Shown here: piece after piece, positions 15,966 through 24,921 of the stretch | Numbering within the stretch: position 1 is the first letter of the stretch | How the letters are laid out: each line of letters starts with the position of its first letter | NCBI RefSeq assembly: GCF_963675065.1 | Contig: NZ_OY775905.1 | Span: 1,314,501 to 1,378,500 of the forward strand | Reading direction: 5' to 3' | DNA length: 64,000 nucleotides | Source: an uncultured Draconibacterium sp. | Lineage (GTDB): Bacteria > Bacteroidota > Bacteroidia > Bacteroidales > Prolixibacteraceae | Made by a program: the position numbers and the translations under genes | Notes under the pieces: model-generated | Database searches by the model: none | Told to the model about the DNA's origin: nothing | Seen by the model: the letters and a program-made list of their open reading frames with translations, nothing else

Positions 15966-17258
15966 TTAATTTTCTTGCAAAGTACTCACATAAACTTTTC
16001 TTACTTCGTTGGCCGAATGTGTCCATTTCAACTCTTCCACCTCGGTCTTCCCCTCGCTTTTAAAATGCTCGGCCAAAGAGGTATAATTTAACACCCCATA
16101 AATGGCATCGGCCATTGCATAAGTATCCCAAAAATCGATTTTTATAGCATGCCTTAAAATTTCAGACACCCCCGACTGGTTGGATATAATTACCGGAACA
16201 TTTAACTGCATGGCTTCAAGTGGCACAATTCCAAAAGGCTCCGACACTGATGGCATAACAAACACATCGGTCATGCTAAAAAGATCGTTTACATCGCTCC
16301 CTTTCAGAAAACCGGTGAAATGAAACTTATCGGCAATGCCAAGCGCTGCTGTTCGTGCAATCATTTCGTTCATCATGTCGCCACTACCGGCCATAACAAA
16401 ACGTGCATTCTGCATTTTTTTGAGCACCAGGTTTGCAGCTTCAACAAAATAACCTGGGCCTTTTTGCATGGTTATCCTTCCTAAAAAAGTAACCACTTTA
16501 TCGTTTACACCTTTTGGCGGCAAACTTCCTTTTTCATGATTTACCGACTCAACCGCGTTATAAACGGTAACCACTTTCTCGGGCGGTATTCCGTATTTCT
16601 CGATTACCATTTTTCGGGTTAGGTTACTCACTGCAATAATTTTATCGGCAGCCTCCATTCCTTCACGCTCAATGGCATAAACCCGTGGGTTTACATCTCC
16701 TCCGCTTCGATCGAAATCGGTGGCATGCACATGAATAACCAATGGTTTTCCACTGGCCTTGCTGGCAGCAATTCCTGCCGGATAGGTGAGCCAGTCGTGT
16801 GCATGAATAATGTCGCAGGGATTATCTTCGGCAATCATACGAGCCACAAGTGCATAATCGCGGATTTCTTTTAACAGATCGGGGCCGTAGCCTCCGCTAA
16901 ATTCGATCTTTGAATTCTCGTCGGTTTCAACAAATTTTGTCTGGCCTGTGTAGCGTTTGCTTTTTAATGTCCAGAATTCATCTTCGGTAACGTAGGGAAG
17001 AATGGGCGAATCTACTTCGAGGTATTCCATTGTTTTTCCACCCTCATCAAAAGTAAAGGTCGTTCGGTTTACGGGAACATTGTTGGCTCCAATCAACTTT
17101 AATCGCGACTGATCTTCATCGCCAAAAGCCTTCGGAACTACAAAAGTTAAGTCAATATCTTCAATCTCTGCCATACCTTTTGTAAGCCCGTAACAAGCTG
17201 TCCCCAATCCACCGGAGATATGGGGAGGAAATTCCCATCCAAACATTAATACCTTCAT
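15966..17258 (-). CDS. GT4 glycosyltransferase, glycogen-synthase-like
   Basis: 430 residues from MKVLMFGWEFPPHISGGLG (ATG 17256-17258); an earlier start at 17288 adds ten non-conserved residues. The N-terminus has the glycine loop HISGGLGTACYGLTKGM that binds the nucleotide sugar. The middle has DIIHAHDWLTYPAG. The C-terminal domain has VVTFLGRITMQKGPGYFVEAA and the E-x7-E motif SEPFGIVPLEAMQLNVPVI. It probably elongates alpha-1,4-glucan, as it lies between a debranching enzyme and a GH57 enzyme. Whether it uses ADP- or UDP-glucose is not readable, and no glgC is present in the window. Confidence 0.86.
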   Translation of the reverse strand: MKVLMFGWEFPPHISGGLGTACYGLTKGMAEIEDIDLTFVVPKAFGDEDQSRLKLIGANNVPVNRTTFTFDEGGKTMEYLEVDSPILPYVTEDEFWTLKSKRYTGQTKFVETDENSKIEFSGGYGPDLLKEIRDYALVARMIAEDNPCDIIHAHDWLTYPAGIAASKASGKPLVIHVHATDFDRSGGDVNPRVYAIEREGMEAADKIIAVSNLTRKMVIEKYGIPPEKVVTVYNAVESVNHEKGSLPPKGVNDKVVTFLGRITMQKGPGYFVEAANLVLKKMQNARFVMAGSGDMMNEMIARTAALGIADKFHFTGFLKGSDVNDLFSMTDVFVMPSVSEPFGIVPLEAMQLNVPVIISNQSGVSEILRHAIKIDFWDTYAMADAIYGVLNYTSLAEHFKSEGKTEVEELKWTHSANEVRKVYVSTLQEN

Positions 17259-17306
17259 CTGATCTTCTAATTTTCCGGTTGCATCCAAAAATCAATTGTT
17301 TTTGGT

Positions 17307-19253
17307 TTATTCTGTATAGTTCTGCACCAAATCGAGCGCATACGAAACACCTGCGATATTCCAGGCCTGCGAGATAGCTCCTTTTCCAACATGGGGCGGG
17401 TCACCATCGTACATTTCCGGAATATTCCCGATACAATGCTCTGTCATTTCGGTTTCAAAGCTTTCCATAATCTGTTTTACAAACGGCAAGCCTCCCCGCT
17501 TATGAATTTTTAAATAAGCTTCAACAAAAAACTGAAGTAACCAGGGCCAAACAGCTCCCTGATGCACGGCCAGCTCCCGTTCTTTCGGACCTCCGCTGAT
17601 GTTACCAAAGTAGCGTAAATGATCAGGCGATAATGTTCGCAGCCCCCTGTTTGTTAGCAACTTGCGTTTCACCACACTTAACACCTGCTTTTGTTGCTCT
17701 TTAGTAAGCGGTGTATAATCCATGGCCACAGCAATTACCATATTCGGTCTCACTGCCCATTCGCACTGCTCATCTTTTACCACATCGGCCAGGTATCCGT
17801 GTCCTTCGCTCCAGAAGGTTTTCAGGAACGACTGCGCTACTTTATTAACCATGTGTTTCCACTTCGTAATAAACTCATGGTCGCCTGCCATGTCGGCCAA
17901 ATCGAGCGCAAAACAAATGGCGTTAAACCATAGGGCATTCACTTCAACCGGCATTCCGGCGCGCGGCAAAACTGCCTTACCGTCAACACTGGAATTCATC
18001 CAGGTTAATGCGGTATCTTCCTTTTCGGCATAAATTAATCCGTTGGGCAGCACCTTAATATCATCCCGATTCTGACTTGCATAGGCATTGAGGATCCGTT
18101 TGATCACTTCGCCATATGTTTTCCAAAGAAACTTCGGATTGTTCTTTTTCTTTAAATATTGCTGAATGACCCAAATAAACCACAACGATGTGTCGGCAGA
18201 ATGGTACTGCAGCTTTTTATCCTTGATGTGGTCGGGGAAAAAACCATCGTTAAAATATTTCAGGTACGAATCGAGTATTTTCTCGCACAGTTTTGGGTCG
18301 TTAAACGACAGGCACAATCCGGGAAGAGAAATAAATGTTTGACGGGTAATACTGTTGTACCACGGGAAACCGGCAATAATATCGGCCGTATAACCTTCGT
18401 GCATGATAAACTGGTGAGCAGCCCGCTCTAAAACACTGTTGAAGGTTTCTTTGCCTCCACGTTTATTCTGTTCTTTGGTAAATCGCTGTTTTAACGACAC
18501 CGGATTGGCTTCTGTTAAACCCGCGGCAAAAACGATCGACTCGCCTTTTTTCATCGGAAACTCAAAATAGCCCGGCACAAAAAGATCTTCCAAATAATCG
18601 TACCCCCGGATCAGCTCTTTTAGGTATTCAATATCGTAATACCAATCGGGAACTCCCACAAAATCAACTGCTTTACTGCATTGCATAAACAAATTGGGGT
18701 AGCCTTCGTACAAACATGTTTTTATCCCGTTTTTGGCCTTCCCAAACTTGCGGTTAACAAACATATTCGCCTTGCTCAGCTGATGAATATTTCGGAAAGC
18801 CAGAAATGGTTTTAATCGCAAAGTTGTTGGCGATTTTGCTTCCTCAAGCGTATATTTTATCAGAATTTGTTCCTCTTTTTCAACCAGCAGCCGTTCTTTT
18901 GTAAGCACAACTCCGCCAACCCGGTAGGTAATTTTGGGTATCGCATCAAACTCTACATTACGGATGTATTTGTGTCCTTTGGGTTCGTAGGTTCCGCCTT
19001 TATAGCGGTGAATTCCGAGGTTGAATTCGGCCTCGTTTTGTATCACTGTTTCATCAAGCGATGAAAGCAATACATGTTTTTCACCTCCAAGATTCTCAAT
19101 AGGGCACACCAGCAAACCGTGATATTTTCTGGTATTGCAGCCGTTTAGCGTGGTACTTAAATAAGAACCGGCTCTGTTTGATCGTAGTATTTCTTTGAAC
19201 AGCGAATATTCGAGATTTACCAGCTGCTCCTTATCAAATTCAAGGTAATGCAT
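17307..19253 (-). CDS. Glycogen debranching enzyme / amylo-alpha-1,6-glucosidase (GH133)
   Basis: 648 residues. The N-terminal beta-rich domain (about 1-280) carries the conserved NRAGSYLSTTLNGCNTRKYHGLLV. The C-terminal (alpha/alpha)6 domain (about 290-640) has HEGYTADIIAGFPWYNSITRQ with the catalytic-region acids, YHSADTSLWFIWV, GLIYAEKEDTALTWMNSSV, and GPKERELAVHQGAVWPWLL. It removes alpha-1,6 stubs from glycogen in the cytoplasm. It starts 73 bp after the GSCFA gene and ends 48 bp before the GT4 gene, all on one strand, so co-transcription is likely. Confidence 0.93.
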   Translation of the reverse strand: MHYLEFDKEQLVNLEYSLFKEILRSNRAGSYLSTTLNGCNTRKYHGLLVCPIENLGGEKHVLLSSLDETVIQNEAEFNLGIHRYKGGTYEPKGHKYIRNVEFDAIPKITYRVGGVVLTKERLLVEKEEQILIKYTLEEAKSPTTLRLKPFLAFRNIHQLSKANMFVNRKFGKAKNGIKTCLYEGYPNLFMQCSKAVDFVGVPDWYYDIEYLKELIRGYDYLEDLFVPGYFEFPMKKGESIVFAAGLTEANPVSLKQRFTKEQNKRGGKETFNSVLERAAHQFIMHEGYTADIIAGFPWYNSITRQTFISLPGLCLSFNDPKLCEKILDSYLKYFNDGFFPDHIKDKKLQYHSADTSLWFIWVIQQYLKKKNNPKFLWKTYGEVIKRILNAYASQNRDDIKVLPNGLIYAEKEDTALTWMNSSVDGKAVLPRAGMPVEVNALWFNAICFALDLADMAGDHEFITKWKHMVNKVAQSFLKTFWSEGHGYLADVVKDEQCEWAVRPNMVIAVAMDYTPLTKEQQKQVLSVVKRKLLTNRGLRTLSPDHLRYFGNISGGPKERELAVHQGAVWPWLLQFFVEAYLKIHKRGGLPFVKQIMESFETEMTEHCIGNIPEMYDGDPPHVGKGAISQAWNIAGVSYALDLVQNYTE

Positions 19254-19326
19254 ATTAATAACACTTTGGTAAATTGAGTATTGGTTCAGCAGTCACAACG
19301 AAGTTGTCACTACTAAGTTAAGGGAT

Positions 19327-20358
19327 TTAACTTACAATTGTTTGGTCACCATCACCAAATTCCTCAATCTGTACATTAAAATATTCTTTTTCTAACTTTA
19401 AATTAAGATACGGGAATCTGTTTTCCAGCAACTCTAATTTATTTAGAAAACTAAGGAGAAATTTGGAATATTCAAGGGATTTTTTGTTGATTGGGCGATG
19501 CTTTACAGCATTGCTTATTTTTTGAACTTCCCGGGCAATTTCAATACTTTCAGGATTAATTAGTGCCGTTTCAAAACGCGACCAGATATGCTTAATGGCC
19601 ACCTCCGAAATGTGTAACATATCTTCGGCATAAAAACGATAATCGCGCAGCTCATCCATCACAATTTCGTACGACGGGAAATAGGCACATTTTTCAGTAC
19701 CAAGTTCCTGAATAAGTTGATCGACAGCCAATATAAGCGTCGACTTACTTCGCTGGTTTTCAACGGCACCATCTTTCCAATGACGAATTGGGCTGACTGT
19801 AAAAACCACTTTCAGGTCAGGGTTTATCTGCCAGATTTTGTTCAGCAATTCACAATAAACTTTAACGATTTGTTGAACCGACAAACGTTCGCGCACAAAC
19901 TCGCGGGCCGGAATTTTATGGCAATTCGAAACCAGTTCGCCACTCTTTTTGTACCGATAAATCCAGGCCGTACCAAAAGTGAGAAATAAAAACCCGGACT
20001 CCTTTAAAAAAGTTGCCGAGCTTTTAATACGCGTGTTTATGTCATCCAACGCCTTATTTTGCTCGGTATTCGAAAAACGGCCATGATGACTAAAGCTGTG
20101 CCAAAGGCCATTATGTTCGATAAGATCGTTTGCCGAAAGCTGCCTCTCTTCGAGCAATAGCTGCAGCCCGTTGGCAACAGAAAGCGGATTATACAAAATT
20201 CCAAACGGATTAATGTCGACCGGGTATTTCAGGGCTTCCATTTTTGCCCCAACATTTTCGGTAAAACACGATCCCATAAACAGGTTTTTCTTCTTGTAAT
20301 CTGTTTGCCACGGAAACTGCGGCACATCTACTATGGTTTGAAACTTTGCTTCGGCCAT
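19327..20358 (-). CDS. GSCFA domain protein
   Basis: 343 residues. The family-naming motif appears as LFMGSCFTENVGAKMEALKY (about residues 27-46), with T in place of the usual A. Later blocks include INPFGILYNPLSVANGL, LFLTFGTAWIY, VFTVSPIRHWKDGAVENQRSKSTL, CAYFPSYEIVMDELRDYRFY and DMLHISEVAIKHIW. The fold is thought to be SGNH/GDSL-hydrolase-like: the Ser of GSC and a C-terminal Asp and His (EDMLH) would form the site. No signal peptide. Its ATG directly abuts the glgB stop codon, so it is translationally linked to glycogen branching; no glycogen role is established for the family, to my knowledge. Confidence 0.88.
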   Translation of the reverse strand: MAEAKFQTIVDVPQFPWQTDYKKKNLFMGSCFTENVGAKMEALKYPVDINPFGILYNPLSVANGLQLLLEERQLSANDLIEHNGLWHSFSHHGRFSNTEQNKALDDINTRIKSSATFLKESGFLFLTFGTAWIYRYKKSGELVSNCHKIPAREFVRERLSVQQIVKVYCELLNKIWQINPDLKVVFTVSPIRHWKDGAVENQRSKSTLILAVDQLIQELGTEKCAYFPSYEIVMDELRDYRFYAEDMLHISEVAIKHIWSRFETALINPESIEIAREVQKISNAVKHRPINKKSLEYSKFLLSFLNKLELLENRFPYLNLKLEKEYFNVQIEEFGDGDQTIVS

Positions 20359-22377
20359 TTACTTCACTTTCGGAATATCCACTTTTTTAAGTACCAAAGC
20401 CGTTCTTGCCGGCAAATACAGTCGCAAATAATGCTGGCTGTCCATTCCTTTGCTTGGCATGGTGTAGTAACTAATCTCCTCATCAACCCGGTCGTGACCA
20501 CCAAAGCGGCCTGAATCCGTATTCAATACAATTTGATATTTCCCGGAACCAAGCGGAATTCCGTAATCGGTAAACGACTGCGTTGGATTAAAATTGAAAA
20601 CAAATAAAAACAGTCCGCGGTGGTAGGCCAGCACTTTATCGGGCTTGTTTTCCAAAACCAGATCAACCGGAGGAATAGAAAGTATCTTATTTTGGTTAAT
20701 CAGCTGAATCATTTCTTTGTCAAAATCGTACAGCCAATGATATTTCAGGTCCTGATTTTCAGCAATGCTCCACATTCTGCGGGCATGCTGATAGGACCAA
20801 TTGTTTCCTACCCGCGGGAAATCAATCCACTCGGGATGTCCGAATTCATTCCCCATAAAATTCAGGTAAGCACCGCCGGCAGTACTTGCAGTAGCCAGCC
20901 GTATCATTTTATGCAGTGCTATTCCACGGTCAACAATCAGGTTCGGCTGATCTTTTCGCATGGAAAAATACATCTCTTTATCTATCAGCCGGAAGATGAT
21001 GGTTTTATCGCCCACTAGGGCCTGGTCGTGCGATTCAGCATAACTTACCACCTGCTCGTCCATTCGCTTCGAGGTTAGCTGGAAAAAAATATCTCCAACC
21101 TCCCATTCGTCGTCTGACTTTTCTTTTATCATTTTTATCCAGAAGTCAGGAACGCCCATTGCCATTCTGAAATCGAATCCCAAACCGCCATCTTCAATTG
21201 CTGTTGCCAGTCCGGGCATTCCGCTCATATCTTCAGCAATCGAGAGTGCCCGCGGATTAATTTCTTTAATCAACTTATTTGCCAGTCTGAAATAGGTGGT
21301 CGCCTCGTGGTCGACATTGGCATTAAAATAGTCGTCGTAAGTAGTGAATGCGATCTCCAAACCATGATTAAAATATAACATGCTGGTTACTCCGTCGAAA
21401 CGGAATCCATCAAATTTATACTCGGTCAGCCAGTAGCTGATATTTGATAAAAGGAAGTGCAACACCTCATTTTTATCGTAGTTAAAACAATAGCTATCCC
21501 ATGCCGGATGCTCACCTCTTCCACCTTCGTGGAAAAACTGGTAGCGTGTGCCATCGTAATTTCCCAAACCTTCAACTTCATTTTTTACGGCATGCGAGTG
21601 CACCAAATCTATAATCACCGCAATCCCCATTCCGTGCGCCTCATCGATCAGTTGTTTTAGTTCCTCGGGAGTGCCAAAACGCGACGACGCCGCAAAAAAG
21701 CTGCTTACATGATAACCAAAACTCCCGTAATACGGGTGCTCCGGAATCGCCATCAACTGAATAACATTATAGCCGTTAGCTTTTATACGCGGCAACATCT
21801 GCTCACGAAATTCATTGTAGGTATGTACACGTTCCTCTTCGCCGGCCATACCCACATGCCCCTCATAAATCAGTGGGTGCTCGTCGGCCTGCTGGAACTC
21901 CTCATTCTTCCACTCATATGGATTTTCGGGCGCCCAAACCTGTGCATTAAAAATGTGTGTATTTTCGTCCTGTACAACACGCGTAGCCCAGGCAGGTATT
22001 CTTTTCCCAAAGTTTACAGACCAGTGCACATTTAAGGCATACAAATCGCCATGTGCTATTTGATCGGCTGCCAGATGCAATTCCCAAACACCGTGATCGA
22101 GACTTGCAAAAGAATACTCAACATTTTCATGCCAATCGTTAAAAGTACCAACCAGATAAATATGTGTAGCATTGGGTGCCCACTCGCGAATTACCCAGCC
22201 CGACTCGGTACGGTGCAAACCAAAATACAAATGCCCGGTAGCAAAATCTGCCAGCGACCGTCCGCCGGTAATTTCTTTTTCTTTACGATCAGCAAGTATC
22301 ATTCGGTCGGAAATAATTCCGGCATAAGGCTCAAGCCACTTATCATTCTGAACTAACTTTGGCAGGTATCTTTTCAT
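20359..22377 (-). CDS. glgB: 1,4-alpha-glucan branching enzyme (GH13)
   Basis: 672 residues. An N-terminal CBM48 domain (about 50-150: FGLHRTESGWVIREWAPNAT, VGTFNDWHE) precedes the GH13 barrel. Catalytic motifs: DGFRFDGVTSMLY with the nucleophile Asp, LSIAEDMSGMPG with the acid/base Glu, and YAESHDQALVGDKT with the third Asp. VIIDLVHSHAVKNEV is conserved region I. The C-terminal beta domain ends with LPARTALVLKKV. It creates alpha-1,6 branches in the cytoplasm and heads the glycogen block. The ATG is preceded by a leader almost matching the one before the XRE-cupin gene. Confidence 0.95.
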   Translation of the reverse strand: MKRYLPKLVQNDKWLEPYAGIISDRMILADRKEKEITGGRSLADFATGHLYFGLHRTESGWVIREWAPNATHIYLVGTFNDWHENVEYSFASLDHGVWELHLAADQIAHGDLYALNVHWSVNFGKRIPAWATRVVQDENTHIFNAQVWAPENPYEWKNEEFQQADEHPLIYEGHVGMAGEEERVHTYNEFREQMLPRIKANGYNVIQLMAIPEHPYYGSFGYHVSSFFAASSRFGTPEELKQLIDEAHGMGIAVIIDLVHSHAVKNEVEGLGNYDGTRYQFFHEGGRGEHPAWDSYCFNYDKNEVLHFLLSNISYWLTEYKFDGFRFDGVTSMLYFNHGLEIAFTTYDDYFNANVDHEATTYFRLANKLIKEINPRALSIAEDMSGMPGLATAIEDGGLGFDFRMAMGVPDFWIKMIKEKSDDEWEVGDIFFQLTSKRMDEQVVSYAESHDQALVGDKTIIFRLIDKEMYFSMRKDQPNLIVDRGIALHKMIRLATASTAGGAYLNFMGNEFGHPEWIDFPRVGNNWSYQHARRMWSIAENQDLKYHWLYDFDKEMIQLINQNKILSIPPVDLVLENKPDKVLAYHRGLFLFVFNFNPTQSFTDYGIPLGSGKYQIVLNTDSGRFGGHDRVDEEISYYTMPSKGMDSQHYLRLYLPARTALVLKKVDIPKVK

Positions 22378-22763
22378 CTTATTAAAATTTTTCGTTTTTT
22401 AAGGCATAAGATGGAACTCGCATGATAATGCTCCTATATGAAACGGGCTTTTTAAACTGCTCGTTTCATCGGTTTGGCTCCTTTCTTCTTTGCCTTTCAA
22501 ATCCGAATAACACTTCCGAATTTGTTTTTTAAAGATATAGAATCAGACGTGAAAATGCAGATTATTAAAAGAAAATGCATTTCAATGCCTCTTCTTTTTC
22601 TCTAAAATCCATTAACTGACTGACAAGCAGACTTCTGTTACAACACAGTTACCATTTATAATTATTTAACCGCGAATAATTGCCGGTGCCCGGAACTTGA
22701 AATGATACCGATAACATTGCAGAAAAGGGAAAATCGTTTTTTGATTACTTCAGAAAAAACAAT
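22378..22763 (-). promoter_or_regulatory. Upstream region of glgB with ATGAAACGAGC inverted repeats
   Basis: The region holds ATGGAACTCGCA (22411-22422), ATGAAACGGGC (22438-22448) and the complement of ATGAAACGAGCA (22458-22469). The last two form an inverted repeat with a 9-base spacer and one mismatch. Sequence from 22382 to 22469 aligns with 11519-11608 ahead of the XRE-cupin gene. No coding gene was seen here. Confidence 0.5.
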
Positions 22764-22793
22764 AAAAAAACCATGGCGGGGGGCGCCATGGTT
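22764..22793 (-). terminator. Orphan strong terminator on the minus strand
   Basis: A 10-bp GC-rich stem (22769-22778 with 22784-22793, loop of five G) is followed on the minus strand by seven U residues (A-run 22764-22770). No minus-strand gene lies upstream: the next gene to the right is on the + strand. It may end a short RNA from 22,794-23,005, or antisense transcription from the + strand gene. Confidence 0.8.
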
Positions 22794-23005
22794 AGCAGTT
22801 GTTAATTAAATGCTGTTTAATTATAACTTAAAATGTAAAGTGAACTAACAATTACTGTACCATAATGGTTCGCTCATTTAAGAACTTTTATGTTTTAGAA
22901 TTGTTTTGAGGATGTCAAATATCAGGCTTTTTCAGCTGGTATTTCGTATTAGCAGGCCAGGAAAGGAATACAAAAGATTACTTTTACGCCTTTAAAGATT
23001 GACAA
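22794..23005 (-). ncRNA. Candidate short minus-strand RNA, no coding gene seen
   Basis: The 212 bp between the orphan terminator and the ATG of the PLP enzyme holds no plausible ORF. The terminator is the only positive sign. It also serves as the upstream region of the + strand gene; I looked for a SAM riboswitch and saw none that I could recognise. Confidence 0.25.
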
Positions 23006-24235
23006 ATGAAGAGAACCGGATTTACTACTACAGCATTAAATGTACCTTACGCCAAGCAAGATCCACACAAGGCACTGCAAATGCCTTTATACGAATCGGT
23101 AGCTTACGAATTTGATTCGGCCGAACAGATCGAGGCCAATTTCAGGGGCGAGTATATTGCCCATGTTTACTCGCGAACAACAAGCCCAACGGTGGAGTAT
23201 TTCGAGTTAAAACTTAAGGCGCTGACCCAAAGCAGCGGTGCAATTGCAGTAAGTTCGGGCATGGCCGCCATTACAAATACGATTATGGCGATTACCCAAA
23301 CGGGCGACAATATTATTTCCGGAAATCGTTTGTTTGGACACAGTTATGCCTTGTTGCAAAATACGCTTTCGGAATTTGGACTGGAAACACGTTTTTGCGA
23401 TTTAATCTCTGAAACAGAAATTGAAAATCGTATAGATAAAAATACCCGCGCCATTTATTTTGAAACGGTAACCAATCCGCAACTGGATATTGCTGATATT
23501 GAAATGTTGTCGCGCGTGGCAAAAAAACACGGTCTGGTTTTAGTCGCCGATAGCACGATTACTCCACCCAATGTTTTTAGTGGTGGTAAATTTGGCGTAA
23601 ATATCGAGGTGATGTCGACTACGAAATACATCTCCGGCGGAGCTACTTCGTTTGGCGGAGCCATTGTAGATCATGGTAATTTCGATTGGAACCGGAACCC
23701 AAATACAGCTTCATACACCGAAAAATTTAAGGAGAATGCCTTTCTTATTAAAGTAAGAAAGAACGTTTACCGAAATACGGGCGGAAGCATGGCGCCACAA
23801 ACTGCGCGCTTTCAAATTCAGGGGCTCGACATCCTTGAGCTTCGGGTAGAAAAATGCTACCAGAACTGCCTGGCTTTGGGCGAATTTATGAAAGCCCATC
23901 CCCGGATTAAAACAGTGAGTTACCCGGGATTGGAAACAGATGAACACTACCCGCTGGCGCAAAAATATTTTAACGGTGTTCCCGGAACTATAATGAGTTT
24001 CGAGCTGGAATCGAAAGCAGCCTGTTATTCGTTTATGAATAAATTGCAAATCATTCGCAGGGCAACTAACCTGAATGACAATAAATCGCTGATCATTCAC
24101 CCGCACTCAACAATTTATGCCGAGTTTACCGAAGAAGAGCGCGTTGCAGCCGGTATTAACGACCGCATGATGCGCCTTTCGGTGGGCATTGAAAATGTAG
24201 CTGATATTATTGCCGATATTGAGGCGGCGTTGTAA
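23006..24235 (+). CDS. PLP-dependent Cys/Met metabolism enzyme (O-acyl-homoserine sulfhydrylase-like)
   Basis: 409 residues. Typical features are YSRTTSPTVEYFELKLKALT near residue 54, AVSSGMAAITNTIMAI (the PLP-phosphate loop), RLFGHSYALLQ, VADSTITPPNVF, and the PLP-lysine motif VMSTTKYISGGATSFGGAIV. The C-terminus (RRATNLNDNKSLIIHPHSTIY) is also family-like. It belongs to the gamma-family with O-acetyl- or O-succinylhomoserine sulfhydrylase, cystathionine gamma-synthase and methionine gamma-lyase; the sequence alone does not separate these. The N-terminal TGFTTTALN rather than a longer leader favours a sulfhydrylase. Cytoplasmic. It stands alone on this strand. Confidence 0.85.
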   Translation: MKRTGFTTTALNVPYAKQDPHKALQMPLYESVAYEFDSAEQIEANFRGEYIAHVYSRTTSPTVEYFELKLKALTQSSGAIAVSSGMAAITNTIMAITQTGDNIISGNRLFGHSYALLQNTLSEFGLETRFCDLISETEIENRIDKNTRAIYFETVTNPQLDIADIEMLSRVAKKHGLVLVADSTITPPNVFSGGKFGVNIEVMSTTKYISGGATSFGGAIVDHGNFDWNRNPNTASYTEKFKENAFLIKVRKNVYRNTGGSMAPQTARFQIQGLDILELRVEKCYQNCLALGEFMKAHPRIKTVSYPGLETDEHYPLAQKYFNGVPGTIMSFELESKAACYSFMNKLQIIRRATNLNDNKSLIIHPHSTIYAEFTEEERVAAGINDRMMRLSVGIENVADIIADIEAAL

Positions 24236-24921
24236 TGATATTAAAACACGAAGACTCAAAGGCACTAAGTTTTTTTAATCACAGTCGGTACATAGGACAA
24301 AGTAGTTTATGGTTACAATTGCTAATTTGTTCTATTGCTAAATTGCTCCATTGTCAAATTGCAGAACTGTAAACTGCGACTGAAAACTGTCCACTTTCCT
24401 AAGATTCTGCAATCTTAAATCGTTAATCTTCAATTGAAATTCAAATTCTCTAATCCGCTCCTCATTCACTCAATAACTCATTCACTATTCTACTGTTAAA
24501 TTGTTCTATTGCTAAATTGTTAAACTGAGAACTGCGACTGTAAACTACCTCCTTTCCTAAAATTCTGCAATCCAAAATCGTTAATCTTCAATCGAAATTC
24601 AAATTCTCTAATCCGCTCCTTATTCACTCAATAACCCATTCACGATACTACTGTTAAATTGTTCTATTGCTAAATTGTTAAACTGAGAACTGCGACTGTA
24701 AACTGTTTTCTTTCTGGAAATCGAAAATCTTTAAACACTAAGAAGCGAAGAATTGAACCACATTAGACACATAGGCCACAAGAGTTTATGGTTACAATTG
24801 TTCTATTGTTAAATTGCTCCATTGTCAAATTGCAGAACTTTAAACTGCGACTGAAAACTGTCCACTTTCCTCCTTCTTCTACAATCTAAAATCGTTAATC
24901 TCTATTCGACATTCAAAGTTC
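24236..24921. repeat. Intergenic block of degenerate AT-rich repeats, no gene
   Basis: Units of about 180 bp recur imperfectly, starting near 24301, 24485, 24650 and 24781. Each holds words such as ttctattgctaaattg, aaactgcgactg, tctgcaatct, aaatcgttaatcttc and cattcactcaataactc in the same order. The first three are head-to-tail. Copies or fragments recur at 31240-31330, 32468-32560 and 32593-32720. Reading frames are short and contain no family features. Confidence 0.7.
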
